From Silene conica (taxonomy: Eukaryota > Streptophyta > Magnoliopsida > Caryophyllales > Caryophyllaceae), in NCBI GenBank assembly GCA_029255685.2, contig CM055311.2, positions 20,827,703-20,891,702 of the forward strand: a stretch of DNA of 64,000 bases, written 5' to 3'. The notes under the pieces are model-generated. The model searched no databases, had not been told where the DNA came from, and worked only from the letters and a program-made list of their open reading frames with translations. The stretch's first letter is position 1. Each line of letters begins with the position of its first letter. Shown one piece after another: positions 30,019-41,250 of the stretch. The position numbers and the translations under genes are program-made.

Positions 30019-31201
30019 TTAACTTAGGCTCCATAGGCTTAGAACAATTAGTGTGAACTCGAACCCCTTGCTTCTTTCTCCAACTCGGCTCAATCTCGTT
30101 CTCCCTCTTGTCCCTTGCTCTATTCCAAGTTCCTTCAATAATAATTTGTAAAGCATAGGTTTTATAGTAATGTTATTCCTACTCATCGTAGGATTCGAAG
30201 TAGTAGTATCCCTATTGTCGATAGAATTCCCCTTCCAACTTGAATTAGGGTTACTAGCCTCCTTCCTCGCGCCACACTCCCTTTTGTGCACAACTTTCAC
30301 CTCGTCTTGACCCACGGCATTTGCCTCTTGACCTAGACTCGAACCTACACCAACGAGCTCTTCATCCACGATCGCAATTACGGACTCCTTGTCTACGCTT
30401 GGCACACGCTCCTTATCTCCTCCAAGATTCTCGGCCTCACCATGATCAATCCCCTCATCATGCACCTCCTCCACGATCTCCCTCCTAGCCTCCTCATCCA
30501 CCCTTCGTTCTTGACCCTCACGCACACGGCCCTCCATGAACTCTCCTAGGGTTATGAACAAGCTCTTCTTCTTATACTGGGAGTCTTTGGTATTTGTAGT
30601 TGTCATAGGTTTTAGATTGTAGGTAACCTTATCCTTAACAACTCGATAGATGTTTAACCTCCCATCGTGTGTGACATCACGATCGTATTGCCAAGGCCTG
30701 CCCAACAACACATGGCACGCACTCATAGGCACTACATCGCACCGCACCTCATCCTTATACGGACCTAGACTCAAGCCCGCCAACGTTTGGTCCCTTACAC
30801 TCACCCTTTTGTCTCCATCCAACCAATGCAACTTGTAGGGTTTCGACCTAACCCTAGTGGCTAACTTAAGCTCACCAACTAACCCCTTAGCAACCACGTT
30901 AGTACATGAACCGCTATCCACTATTAGATCACACTTCTTCCCTCCAATCTTACATCTAGTATAGAACAACTTCTCCCTTTGTTCGGCCTCTTCGTTAGTC
31001 GCCTCAATGTGAAGACTCCTAATGACCAAACACTCACCTTCACTCTCACTTTCCGGCTCCACATCAACCGTCCCCTTAACATCCTCGACTTCTGCGCCCT
31101 TCACCTCTACTTCGGGTACAACAAAGTTTGGGATAAGGTCTTGTAACTCTTGGATGGTTAGAGTTCTCTTTTGTGGGCACTCATGGGCTATGTGACCGTA
31201 C
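30019..31201 (-). pseudogene. Element E gag end and aspartic protease
   Basis: The minus-strand frame resumes in the CCHC knuckle (YGHIAHECPQ), then an acidic linker, then an aspartic protease with LIVDSGSCTNVV and CHVLLGRPWQYD, followed by a Glu/Asp-rich C-terminus ending in a stop about 90 bp from the LTR. The frame is open over about 390 codons. Upstream, gag is at 54864-55768, and F is inserted in the knuckle with target CGTAC (31197-31201). A gag-protease polyprotein without polymerase implies dependence on another element's reverse transcriptase and integrase. Confidence 0.88.
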
Positions 31202-32492
31202 TGATACGTGCCTATTTTATGCATTTTATTTACTCTTTTGGCACGTATTTTCTTACACTTTCGTGACTTTTAGTTGCTTTTTCTCCCGAAACTGTCTACT
31301 TTGGTAATTTTATGTTTTGTATGTAGGAATACGCGGAAGTAAGCAAAACCAAGCCTTATTTGCCTTTTGGAAGCTGTTTTTGGAGCAGTAATTCGGATGG
31401 TACATTCAAGTATAATTATCGGGCCGGATCAAAGCTAAAAATAAAGAGGAGCGGTCGACCGACCTGCTATAGTGGTCGACCGACCGATGTTAAGAACGAA
31501 AACAGGCCCAGTTCTCCACGGAAGCCCAAATTCGCAGAAAATAAGTCCGCATTGGCAGAATCGGTCGACCGACCGAGAAAACAGGTCGACCGACCAGACC
31601 CTGTTTCGAGACTTCCGTTTTATTTTCTGATTTCCGAATCTTGTAATATTTCTTATTTAAGGAGACCAAAGCTCTTCTATTAGGTTAAGCAGTTTTTACC
31701 CTAGTAATCTTTACCAAGTACTTTATGTTGAAGACTCCATTGTCAGACTTTTTGGTATCAAGCTTTTATCTTTCTTCTTAGGATTTCCATTCAAGTTGTA
31801 ACTTTGTGATAATTAATCTTTCCCTCTAATTCAATCTTGTTATTCATCTTGTTGTTATTTCTTATTTCATGTCTTCTCTTTTATTGTCTTCTTTAATTAT
31901 GTTTATCTCTTTAATATTCTTAGTAATTGTTAGTTTCATAATTAGAAGTATGCATAACTAATTCTTGTGATTAGGAATTAGGGGAACCATGTAAAAACTT
32001 GACTTTGATAAGTTTGATGATTAAATTACCAATCCCCCATTGTTGTTGGTGAACTAATCCTTAGGATTGAAAGATTATTAGGATTAGTTTAACAACAACT
32101 TTGGGATAGCCCTTGAACGAAAGTTTAGTGCTTTTCTAGGAACCCTAAGACCGTAAGGATTGGGTAGAATTTTGACCTAAAGGTTTATTCTTTGTTCCTT
32201 GGGATTGTGTTATTTGATTATTTTACCCTTCATTGACTTGTTTTGACCATGGGGAACCAAAGTTCCTAATCTCCTTTCTATCTTATCTTAATTTTCTTGT
32301 TATTTTGTTACTTTAGTTGTTAGTTAAAATCCCATTTCAAACCTCCCCTTTTTTGGGTACTTGCAATAGACTTTAAATTTACAAACATAATTTACCCTGT
32401 CTCTCTGTGGTTCGACCCTTGACTTATCCTAACTGAGTTTAAGCTGAGGTTTTATAAATCTTATCTTTGGCACCCCTCAACGACGGGTGTCA
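31202..32492 (+). repeat. 5' LTR of Athila F
   Basis: TGATACGTGCC to GGGTGTCA. TATTTAAGG near 31649 is a TATA candidate. It has two paired modules at 31453-31595 and a 10-bp inverted repeat, AACTAATCCT with AGGATTAGTT, near 32050-32090. Confidence 0.95.
31453..31595 (+). repeat. Two paired GGTCGACCGACC modules in the F LTR
   Basis: 31453-31464/31474-31485 and 31563-31574/31584-31595, both with 9-nt spacers (TGCTATAGT and GAGAAAACA). The 3' LTR has the same pairs at 53819/53840 and 53929/53950. Confidence 0.95.
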
Positions 32493-32497
32493 AATTT

Positions 32498-32515
32498 TGG
32501 CGCCGTTGCCGGGGA
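32498..32515 (+). other. Primer binding site of Athila F (tRNA-Asp)
   Basis: TGGCGCCGTTGCCGGGGA, five bases after the LTR end. Confidence 0.93.
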
Positions 32516-32568
32516 GACGGTATAATTTTGTTTGTTAATTTTTAGTTTATTTTTTCTTGTCTTAAGGA

Positions 32569-32596
32569 ACTTAGGTTCCTTAAGACCGTTCTTACC
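32569..32596 (+). other. Leader hairpin of Athila F
   Basis: GTCTTAAGGAAC and GTTCCTTAAGAC, a perfect 12-bp stem with a TTAG loop, 54 bp after the PBS. The D counterpart (23810-23837) has T and A in place of the C and G of the loop-closing pair. Confidence 0.75.
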
Positions 32597-32605
32597 TTTT
32601 CTTCT

Positions 32606-33479
32606 AGCTACCTACAGCCGAAGCCTAAAGATTTACCGAAGGGATTCACCTTGCCTAAACCCACCACTGGCTCCTTTGAACTCCGCCCGACTCATATTTC
32701 TTTGGTAGAGCAGAGTCGATTTTCTGGTCTACCCGATGAAGATCCAATAAAGCATGTTACAACCTTCACAGATTATTGTTGTTTCATACCCCTACCTGAA
32801 GGGGTATCTAGAGATGAGGTGCTGGCAACTATGTTCTTGTTCTCATTAAAAGGAGACGCGCAAGAATGGTACCGGGACCTTAACAAGACAAGTGAAGGGG
32901 TTGCAGATTGGACCGCCTTGGCCTTGGCTTTTTACAAGAAATACTTCCCTCTTGCAAAAGCTGAGGACTTGAGAAACCAAATCCGTAACTTTCAGCAGGG
33001 ACCTGATGAAGGATTTTGTGAAGCATGGGATCGATTCAAGAAATTGGTCCGTTCTATCCCTCACCATAACCTTCCACAATGGGACCTATGTAACCGTTTT
33101 TACAACTCTCTTTATGATGACTATAAAATGGTTCTTGATGTGGCCGCCAATGGGAGATTTCAGAACAACACCGATCATATGAAGGGTTGGAAAACCATTG
33201 AAGACATGGCGGTACATAAGGCTACTTTTAAGGGTTCAAGTGGGAATTCAAGAAGGCTGAATGTAGAGATGAATAGAGTGATGGCTCTTGAGACAACAGT
33301 TGAAGCCCGTTTCGAAAAGCTTGAAGCAACCCAGCTAAAGCTTGAAAGTGCGAACCTAGTTACTACGGTCGACAACACGGGAGAAATTGAGAAATTAAGA
33401 GCTATTGTTGATGCCTTAACCACGGCAGTTTTTAAGATGAATGAGGCCCACTGCACTTCCACGAAGATTTTTGAGGAGC
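32606..33479 (+). pseudogene. Athila F gag, N-terminus shortened, cut by G
   Basis: Athila capsid frame with YLQPKPKDLPKGF, then the conserved FELRPTHISLVEQ, WTALALAFYKKYF, CNRFYNSLYDD and a C-terminal coiled-coil-like region. No ATG is found at the start: where D has TTATGACC, F has TTAAGACC, and roughly 60 N-terminal residues seen in D are missing. It is interrupted by copia G with target GGAGC (33475-33479), and the frame continues exactly in phase at 44942. Confidence 0.88.
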
Positions 33480-33702
33480 TGTTGAACCATATATTCAAAT
33501 ATATATATAGTATATATGTTTATGTTTTGATAATGACAAGTCTAGCTATTTATATATTATATACTCGTATGTATAATCGTGTGCTAAGTGTACAGAACAT
33601 TAGTAACAAGATCTAATCAATCAAGTATAAAAGATTCAAGCATATTAGTCAATAAATTGACTAAGTCGAAGATTGATAGAAGATCACAAGCGCGCATAAT
33701 GA

Positions 33703-33772
33703 ACTAAAGTTATATTCATCAACTATAACTTTAGTACAAGATGGATTCAAGTTATAGCTCGTAGCTATAACT
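33703..33772 (+). repeat. Hairpin modules in the G LTR (12-9-12 and a second)
   Basis: ACTAAAGTTATA (33703-33714), 9-nt spacer, TATAACTTTAGT (33724-33735): perfect arms. Nearby AGTTATAGCT (33750-33759), 3 nt, AGCTATAACT (33763-33772). The 3' LTR repeats the first at 43670-43702. Related copies sit in gag (36428, 36491) and pol (38890). Confidence 0.9.
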
Positions 33773-34400
33773 CTATATCATGAAGAAATGATCAAGACTT
33801 ATGTGTGTTTTAGTTGAAACAATTGTTTCCTAATTTGTGTCGTGTAGGTATTAGTGTTTAAATGGTATTCTATTTAAATATAGAATTGTTAATCTTAATA
33901 GGATTATATAAAATATCTTTTAGTTAAATAAGAAATAAATAATTGTCTTATGAGATAATTATTTATTACTAAAATAAACTAAAGATTTTTTATATGATTT
34001 TAATTGTCAAATTATATAATCTAAGATTTAGTTTGTTTCGATTTTGGAAATTGTGTGATATGTCACATAACCATAAATCGTGTAGGACTTACTTAAATAA
34101 ATATTATGTATTTATTTAATGTCCTAAATAAACTAAGATTATATTATGGTAATATATTTTATTATCTTTGACATGATTTAGGAAGTTGATTTAATAAGGA
34201 TACTAATTGTTTATTATATAAAGATCTTTCCTAAATATGAATTAGGAAATTAATTCCTTATATAATACATATAGTATATTATTAAATCTTTCCTAAATAT
34301 ATTAAGATTAGATTTAAGGTAGTATTACTAAAAGACTAGTATTCTAGTTTAAGTAATATTCCTAAATCATCTAGGGTTTAAATTACCTAGATACATATTC

Positions 34401-34407
34401 TATATAA
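34401..34407 (+). promoter_or_regulatory. TATA box of the G LTR
   Basis: TCTATATAAATAG is a strong plant TATA match, about 570 bp before the LTR end. It places the likely start of the RNA near 34430, so the hairpin array at 34597-34695 would lie within the transcript. Confidence 0.65.
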
Positions 34408-34596
34408 ATAGACTACCTATGACACATTAATCTACACGAAATACACAACACACATACACGCATATCAAGAGAGAACCGCCGTTCATATATTCTTCAAGAT
34501 CGAGCTTTTAATTGTCAAATCCGATTCAAGATTCAAGTGCTCAAGCATTGATCTTATTCATTCAAAATTGTGACACCAAGAAAACATTGAAGACTT

Positions 34597-34695
34597 TATC
34601 TTATTTACGTAAGATAGATTGAGTATTTAGCGGTACTCGTTGTAAGACAAATATTTAACGGTATTTGTCGTAGCTAGATATTTAACGGTATCTAG
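34597..34695 (+). repeat. Four consecutive hairpins with changing arms and a TTTA-CG loop
   Basis: TATCTTA/TAAGATA around TTTACG (34597-34616); GAGTA/TACTC around TTTAGCGG (34621-34638); GACAAATA/TATTTGTC around TTTAACGG (34646-34669); CTAGATA/TATCTAG around TTTAACGG (34674-34695). Arms differ from hairpin to hairpin yet are always complementary. Also present in the 3' LTR. Confidence 0.85.
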
Positions 34696-34970
34696 ATTGA
34701 GTTGTGACTAACATCAAAGTCGCACGAGTAGGGTTGATAAAATTGTAATCCAGAGTTGGTACTAATTTTATTAATCGAGAATAGTGGACGTAGGTCTCAG
34801 AGTGTGAGACTGAACCACTTCAAAAATATCGTGTCTCTACTTTATTATTGCTCTACTCAACGATCATCATACAACTACACACACATCGAAGAAGATTCCG
34901 AAAAGAAGGCATACTCAATTCAACCCCCCCCCCCCCTTCTTGAGTATATCATATCAATAGACTCTTCAAT

Positions 34971-34983
34971 TGGTATCAGAGCC
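34971..34983 (+). other. Primer binding site of copia G (tRNA-Met)
   Basis: TGGTATCAGAGCC, two bases after the LTR end. Confidence 0.95.
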
Positions 34984-35055
34984 TCGTGCTCTTGATCGCC
35001 TAGCCGCGTGAGTTTTGATCCTTCTATTGATTCTATATTATATACTCTTTCATCT

Positions 35056-37386
35056 ATGGATTCCAAGCATCTCAAGTGCCCTATCTTCGATGGCAAAAAC
35101 TATAGTTTATGGAAAAATATGATGACTCATTACATCAAGGGTTGTGATTGGGAATGTTGGAAGATCATCCAAACTGGACCAAAGAAGATCTTGGTCGCCG
35201 CCGCCAATGGAACAACCTATGAAAAAATGGAAAGCGATTATGTGGAAAGTGACTACAAAATTGCAGAGAAAAACTCTAAGGCCATGAGCCTCCTACAGAA
35301 CGGTATGATAACCTCAGAATTCGATAGATTCTCATCCTGTAGTTCCGCTAAGGAAATATGGGATAGTCTCGAACTTGCTTATGAAGGAACATCCGCAGTC
35401 AGGAAACATCGTATAGACTTGCTCGTTCAAAGATATGAACTTTTCAATATGGAAAAGAATGAATCTATTGATAGCATGTCTGCACGATTTTCTTGTATTA
35501 TTAATGAACTGCGGAACCTTGGCAAAAAGATCGATTCTGAGGATATCATTCGTAAGATTCTTAGGAGTCTCACCAAAAAGTGGCAACCTAAAGTCACGGC
35601 CATAGAGGAAGCACGTGATTTATCTAAAATCACTTACCAAGAATTGATTGGATCCTTAATGGCTCACGAGATCATACTAAATAAAAACGATGATGATCCC
35701 AAAGGAAAGGGAGTCGCTTTACAAGCCTCCACAAGCGAAGTAAGCGAAGAAGAACTTGAGGATGAAACAGTTCTATTCGCTAGACGATTTAAGAAAGCAG
35801 TTTTCAAAGGTAGATACAAAAACTCTAACAGCAAAACGTTCGACAAAAAGAAAACTGACTCCAAGCAAACATTCTTCAAAAGAGGATGTTTCAAGTGTGG
35901 ACAACAAGACCACATGATCAAAGATTGTCCAAGTTGGGACAAAATCAAAGACAAGTCAAAAAGAGAAAAGACCAAAACAGAGTTTAAGAAAGTAATGCTT
36001 GCGTCATGCTGGGGAGAATTAGAATCTGAAGATGACGAGGACTCTGAAGAAGAAGAGGTAGCAAACCTATGTCTAAGCAACGTCAGCCTAGATCTAATCT
36101 CAAGCGACAATGATAAAGATGACGCATCAAATATGTGTCTCCTTGGAGAATCAGACTCAGACGACGACGACGAAGAGGTAAATTTTCTTCAACTCAAAAG
36201 TCAAGTTAAAAACTTATCTAAGGCTATGCTAATTAAATATTTTGAGAAAACCCTAGACCAATGTCATGAACAAAATCTTGAGTTAGATGACTTGAAAGAG
36301 AAGATCCTCGATATTGCTGAGGAAAATCAACTTCTGAAAGCCAAAGCTAAGAAACTGAAATCCAAAATAAGCATTGAAGCAAATGCTAAGTTGGAAACAG
36401 TTATGTCTGAGAAAAAGGTTCTTGAGTCTAAAGTTATAGCTAATGAAGCTATAACCTCAAAACTAAAACTCAACATTAAAGAGCTTCAATCTAAAGTTAT
36501 AGCTAATGAAGCTATAACTTCAGAATTAAGAAAGGTTAATGAACGGCTTAAGTCAGAATCTTCGACTATGGTCGAAGATGAGACTCATCAAGAAGAAGTT
36601 GAGATTCTCGAAAGCAAAATCATGGATCTAGAATTCAGTATATCTAAAATCAAGAAAGAACATGCCAAAATTGTGTCTGACTTCCATAAAGACATTCAAA
36701 ACCTAAAAGAGTCTAGCAATACTGACCACAGTGAATGTAAGAAAGAAATAGACTCCTTGAAAGACCTCCTTCTTCATGCTCGGAAAGTTCACGATAAGTG
36801 GGAAGGAAGCACTAACGTTCTAAACTTCCTAACTGAACAATCCGACAACAACATGAAGATGGGTTTAGGTCACGAATGTTATGGAAGAAGGGATCACTCA
36901 AAGTGTAAACAAAGTCCAACAGATAGTGACTTTAGAAGAAGGAAATATGCCGACCTTCCTGAGTATTTAATATGCACTTATTGTGGCCATACTGGACACC
37001 TCCGAGAAAACTGTGTGAAACACGCACAAGATTTTAAAACCGGAGTTAAGTTTGTTAAATCCTTAGGAATTCCAAGCGACACTAATTCTGTCTCTGATAG
37101 TGATGGTGACAAAACTGAGGAAAGAAACATTGACCACAGATGGTTCTATGACATGACTTTTGACTACGAAGAAAAGAAAAACAGAACCAAACAGACTCCT
37201 CAAACATCACACAAAAAATGGTCACCAAGAGTCCAAACTAAAACCTACACAAGAACATCAAAACCCAACCACTACCGATATAGAAAGACCTATGTAAGAC
37301 AAGTCTGGGTTAAAAAGGAAGATGTATTTGTGATTACTAACAACAAAGGACCCAAGTATGCTTGGGTACCTAAATCCTGTCTTTAA
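35056..37386 (+). CDS. Copia G gag, large SIRE-type
   Basis: Capsid protein of about 776 residues from the ATG at 35056 (MDSKHLKCPIFDGKNYSLWK), the first ATG after the PBS; the frame is open a little further upstream. It has an N-terminal gag domain, a first CCHC knuckle near residue 278 (CFKCGQQDHMIKDC), an acidic stretch, a long coiled-coil region, a second knuckle near residue 640 (CTYCGHTGHLRENC) and a basic C-terminus. In the coiled coil the peptide SKVIANEAITS occurs twice, 21 codons apart, encoded by the hairpin module. The TAA at 37384-37386 ends gag; pol lies in the -1 frame. Confidence 0.93.
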   Translation: MDSKHLKCPIFDGKNYSLWKNMMTHYIKGCDWECWKIIQTGPKKILVAAANGTTYEKMESDYVESDYKIAEKNSKAMSLLQNGMITSEFDRFSSCSSAKEIWDSLELAYEGTSAVRKHRIDLLVQRYELFNMEKNESIDSMSARFSCIINELRNLGKKIDSEDIIRKILRSLTKKWQPKVTAIEEARDLSKITYQELIGSLMAHEIILNKNDDDPKGKGVALQASTSEVSEEELEDETVLFARRFKKAVFKGRYKNSNSKTFDKKKTDSKQTFFKRGCFKCGQQDHMIKDCPSWDKIKDKSKREKTKTEFKKVMLASCWGELESEDDEDSEEEEVANLCLSNVSLDLISSDNDKDDASNMCLLGESDSDDDDEEVNFLQLKSQVKNLSKAMLIKYFEKTLDQCHEQNLELDDLKEKILDIAEENQLLKAKAKKLKSKISIEANAKLETVMSEKKVLESKVIANEAITSKLKLNIKELQSKVIANEAITSELRKVNERLKSESSTMVEDETHQEEVEILESKIMDLEFSISKIKKEHAKIVSDFHKDIQNLKESSNTDHSECKKEIDSLKDLLLHARKVHDKWEGSTNVLNFLTEQSDNNMKMGLGHECYGRRDHSKCKQSPTDSDFRRRKYADLPEYLICTYCGHTGHLRENCVKHAQDFKTGVKFVKSLGIPSDTNSVSDSDGDKTEERNIDHRWFYDMTFDYEEKKNRTKQTPQTSHKKWSPRVQTKTYTRTSKPNHYRYRKTYVRQVWVKKEDVFVITNNKGPKYAWVPKSCL

Positions 37387-40300
37387 AATTATTTGTGCAG
37401 TTTGTCGCCAAGGAAAATAACCTATGGTATCTCGACAGTGGATGCTCAAGACATATGACAGGCGACGTAAACCTATTCCAAACTCTAAAACCTTTTGACG
37501 GAGGTAAAGTCACATTCGGTGATAACAAAAAGGGTAAGATCATCGGAATTGGTAAGATAGGTATTTCATCCTCTCATGCTATAAATGATGTATACCTTGT
37601 AAATGGTCTCAAACACAATCTTATCAGTATATCTCAATTATGTGACAAAGGAAATAAAGTGGTTTTTCATTCAGATATATGTCGTATAATCTTAGAAGGC
37701 ACCAGTAAAGTGATACTTGAAGGTCACAGGATGAAAAATGTTTATATGATTGATTTAAATGCTGTACCTACTGATTCTCTATCATGCATGAAAGTTACGT
37801 TAGATGATCCATGTCTATGGCACAAGAGATTTGGTCATATTAGCTCGCCTATTCTAAGTAAGCTGAAAAGATGGGACTTGGTCGAAGGTCTTCCAAAGAT
37901 CAAATTTGATCAAGAAAAGATGTGTGACACATGTGCACGATGTAAACACGTCAGATCATCCTTTAAGCCTAAAAGAGTGGTAAGCACAGAACAAGCTCTT
38001 GAACTAGTACACATGGATCTATGTGGCCCTATGAAGGTAAGAAGCAGAGGTGGTTCCAGGTACGTTTTCGTTCTAGTTGATGATTACTCCAGATTTGTTT
38101 GGCCAATCTTTCTTCACTCTAAAGACGAAACTTTCGATGAATTTGTTAGTCTCATGAAACTTGTCCAAAACAAATATAAATCAAACCTAGTAACAATCCG
38201 TACTGATCATGGAACTGAGTTCGACAATCATGCTTTTATTGAGTTCTGTAAAACCAATGGTGTTGGACATAACTTCTCGGCCCCTAGAACCCCACAACAA
38301 AATGGAGTCGTAGAACGAATGAACAGAACCCTAGAAGACATGGCTAGAACAATGCTTCTTTGTAGTGGCCTACCTAGAAACTTTTGGGCTGAGGCTATTA
38401 GTACAGCTTGCTATATTCATAACCGTGCTATGATTAGACCTATCCTTAAAAAGACTCCTTATGAACTTCTTCGAGGTCGTAAACCAAACATATCTCATTT
38501 AAGATGCTTTGGTAGTAAATGCTTTGTTCACAACAATGGTAAAAACAGATTAAGCAAATTCGACCCTAGAAGTGATGAAGCAATCTTTATAGGATATTCA
38601 GATCATAGTAAAGCCTACAAAGTTTTTAACAAACGTACTTTATGCATAGAGGAAAGTATTCATGTTATCTTTGATGAGAATAATGTCTTCGATAAGCCAT
38701 TACAGGATATAGAAGAAAACCTAGACGAACCTGATTTCAGGTTATCAAGGGAAGATCCTCCTGAAATGGAAATTGAAGAAGGAGAACCTCAAGGAATTCA
38801 TGATGAACTCAACTTGGGAGAAAATGGTACGAGAGATGAAACTACATTTGATGATACTGTAAATAACTCTCAAACCAATGACTTGGAACCCAGAGTTACA
38901 GCTAATGAAGCTGTAACTTTGAATCAAAACCAAAGGGAAGAGGCCAGACTTATACCTGACCCTACTATAAACCCAGGTTTGGATTCAGGGGGAACAAGTC
39001 AAGATCCCGAGTCAAGTTCAGGGAATGCAAATGATCAATCAAGAAACTGGAGATATAAAAGCTCTCATCCTTTGGACAATGTCATAGGAAGCCTGACAGA
39101 TGGAGTTCAAACTCGAAGGAGCTTAAATAACTTTTGCTCATTCTACTCTTTTCTCTCCACCATTGAACCTTCAAATATCAAGGAAGCTCTCGCAGAACCA
39201 GACTGGATAGTTGCCATGCAAGAAGAACTCCAGCAATTTGAAAGAAACAAAGTTTGGCATCTTGTTCCTCGACCTAAGGACAGAACTGTCATTGGAACTA
39301 GATGGGTATTCAGAAACAAATTGGATGACACTGGAGTTATTGTGCGAAATAAGGCCAGACTAGTGGTTCAAGGATACAACCAATAGGAAGGGATCGATTA
39401 TGATGAAACCTTTGCTCCTGTTGCTCGTCTTGAGGCAATAAGACTACTCATTGCATTTGCAGCACACAAGGGAATGAAGCTTTTTCAGATGGATGTTAAG
39501 ACTGCATTTCTTAATGGCTATCTCCAAGAGGAAGTATTTGTTGAACAACCTCCTGGATTTCCTGACAGCAAACTCAAGGATCATGTATTCAAATTGGACA
39601 AAGCACTATATGGTCTGAAACAAGCACCTAGGGCATGGTACGACAGATTATCAAAATTCCTATTGGAGAGTGGATTCAAGAGAGGGTCTGTGGATAAAAC
39701 CCTATTTCTTAAAAGTGAAAACTCAGATCTACTAGTCGTTCAGATCTATGTTGACGATATTATTTTTGGCTCAACTAATAAAAAGTTGTGCAAGTACTTC
39801 TCTGAGTTGATGACTTCTGAGTTCGAGATGAGTATGATGGGAGAACTAAAGTTCTTCCTTGGACTTCAAATACAACAAACTGAAGAAGGAATCAAGGTTC
39901 ATCAACAAAAATACGTCAAGGAGTTACTAAAGAAATTTGGAATGGAAACCTCTCATGCAATGCCTACTCCAATGGTCACAGATAAGAAGTTAACCAAAGA
40001 CGAAGATGGTAAGTCTGTAGATGAAACAACTTACAGAGGTATGATTGGCTCACTTCTTTATCTTACAGCAAGTCGTCCAGATATAATGTTTAGTGTCTGT
40101 GTTTGTGCGAGATTCCAATCTGCACCAAAAGAATCACACATGATTGCAGTTAAGAGAATTTTAAGATACCTAATCGGAACCTCAAAATTATATCTATGGT
40201 ATCCTATGGACTGTAACTTTAACCTAGTAGGATATTCAGATGCGGATTATGCAGGATGTTCTTTAGACAGAAAAAGTACCTCCGGACTTGCTACCTTTGT

Positions 40301-40691
40301 AGGTCCTTGTATTATATCTTGGGGATCCAAGAAACAAAATTCTGTCGCTCTCTCAACTGCTGAAGCAGAATATATTGCAGCCGCACTGGTATGTTCTCAA
40401 CTTTTATGGTTAAAGCAACAATTACATGATTATGGTGTTGATGTTGGATGTGTGCCTATATTATGTGATAATACGAGTGCTATAATTATATCTAAAAACC
40501 CAGCCCAGCACTCGAGGACCAAACATATTGAAATTAGACACCACTTTCTACGAGACCATGTTGAAAAGAAAAATATAAAATTGGAATTTTGTAGTACGGA
40601 AAAACAGTGGGCAGATATCTTCACTAAACCATTGGCTAGAGAACGCTTTGAGACTTTGCGATTGGAAATTGGTTTAATCGGTGGCACCTAA
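37374..40691 (+). pseudogene. Copia G pol with one in-frame stop
   Basis: The frame is -1 relative to gag, open from 37374 and overlapping gag by about 10 nt. It holds the protease (WYLDSGCSRHMTG), the integrase zinc region (HKRFGHIS, CDTCARCKH), the integrase core with HMDLCGP, RTDHGTEF and NGVVERMN, and the reverse transcriptase and RNase H with [24 protein letters not shown] and [11 protein letters not shown] single TAG at 39384-39386, in GYNQ before the reverse transcriptase core, breaks a frame that is otherwise open to 40691. The linker near 38890-38922 encodes a third copy of the ANEA hairpin peptide. How -1 access occurs is unclear: slippage near CTTTAAAA, or splicing to the acceptor-like TTTGTGCAG at 37400. 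Confidence 0.92.
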
Positions 40692-41250
40692 TCAAATCTT
40701 AAAAGCAAGAAATATCCCAATGATTGACTACGGTTTAGATGAGATTATATGACTGTGTCCGTATACTCCGCTGCATGTGTATGTATATATTTGATGTTAA
40801 ATTTTGTGATTATAGTTATATTATATGATTTACATATGAATGTGTGCACAATCGATCTCACAATAATATTACGACACATATTATAATTATCCTACAAATA
40901 CACAGTAAAATATATATACAAAATAATAATAAGCAAATTTTATAAAAACAAAAATTACTTACCTTATTTAACACACAAACCGTGTGTTCTCACCATCATG
41001 TGCCATGTACCTCTCAAACCAGCCCCACAACCTCTTGCCACGTACCCCTACCCTAGTCCTAGCCTTTGACTTCTTACCCTCCACTATTATTACCTTACAC
41101 TTACCACATTTAACCCCCTTTACCCACTATTACCGTCTTCCACCCAAAACTCCATAAAACTCCTAAAAATCCAAACCTCTGTAAAACCTCCGTAAACCTC
41201 CATCACAAAAACCACCTAATCAAAACCCAACACCACCATTCCAACCAAAA
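40692..41250 (+). other. Non-coding gap between pol and third ORF of G
   Basis: 560 bp, AT-rich then C-rich (41080-41230). No ORF. A separate start, leader or splice acceptor for the third ORF could lie here; nothing decisive is seen. Confidence 0.6.

Larger units (their letters stand above)
33480..34968 (+). repeat. 5' LTR of copia G
   Basis: TGTTGAACC to ACTCTTCA. It contains the perfect 12-9-12 hairpin at 33703-33735, a second hairpin at 33750-33772, a TATA box at 34401, the four-hairpin array at 34597-34695 and a run of 13 C near 34924 (15 in the 3' LTR). Confidence 0.95.

Noticed and set aside
31360-31683. 107-codon ORF in the F LTR (again at 53726-54049) with GRPT repeats
   Set aside because: Both copies are nearly identical only because the LTRs are young. 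The frame is a by-product of the module sequence and has no start context or homologue.
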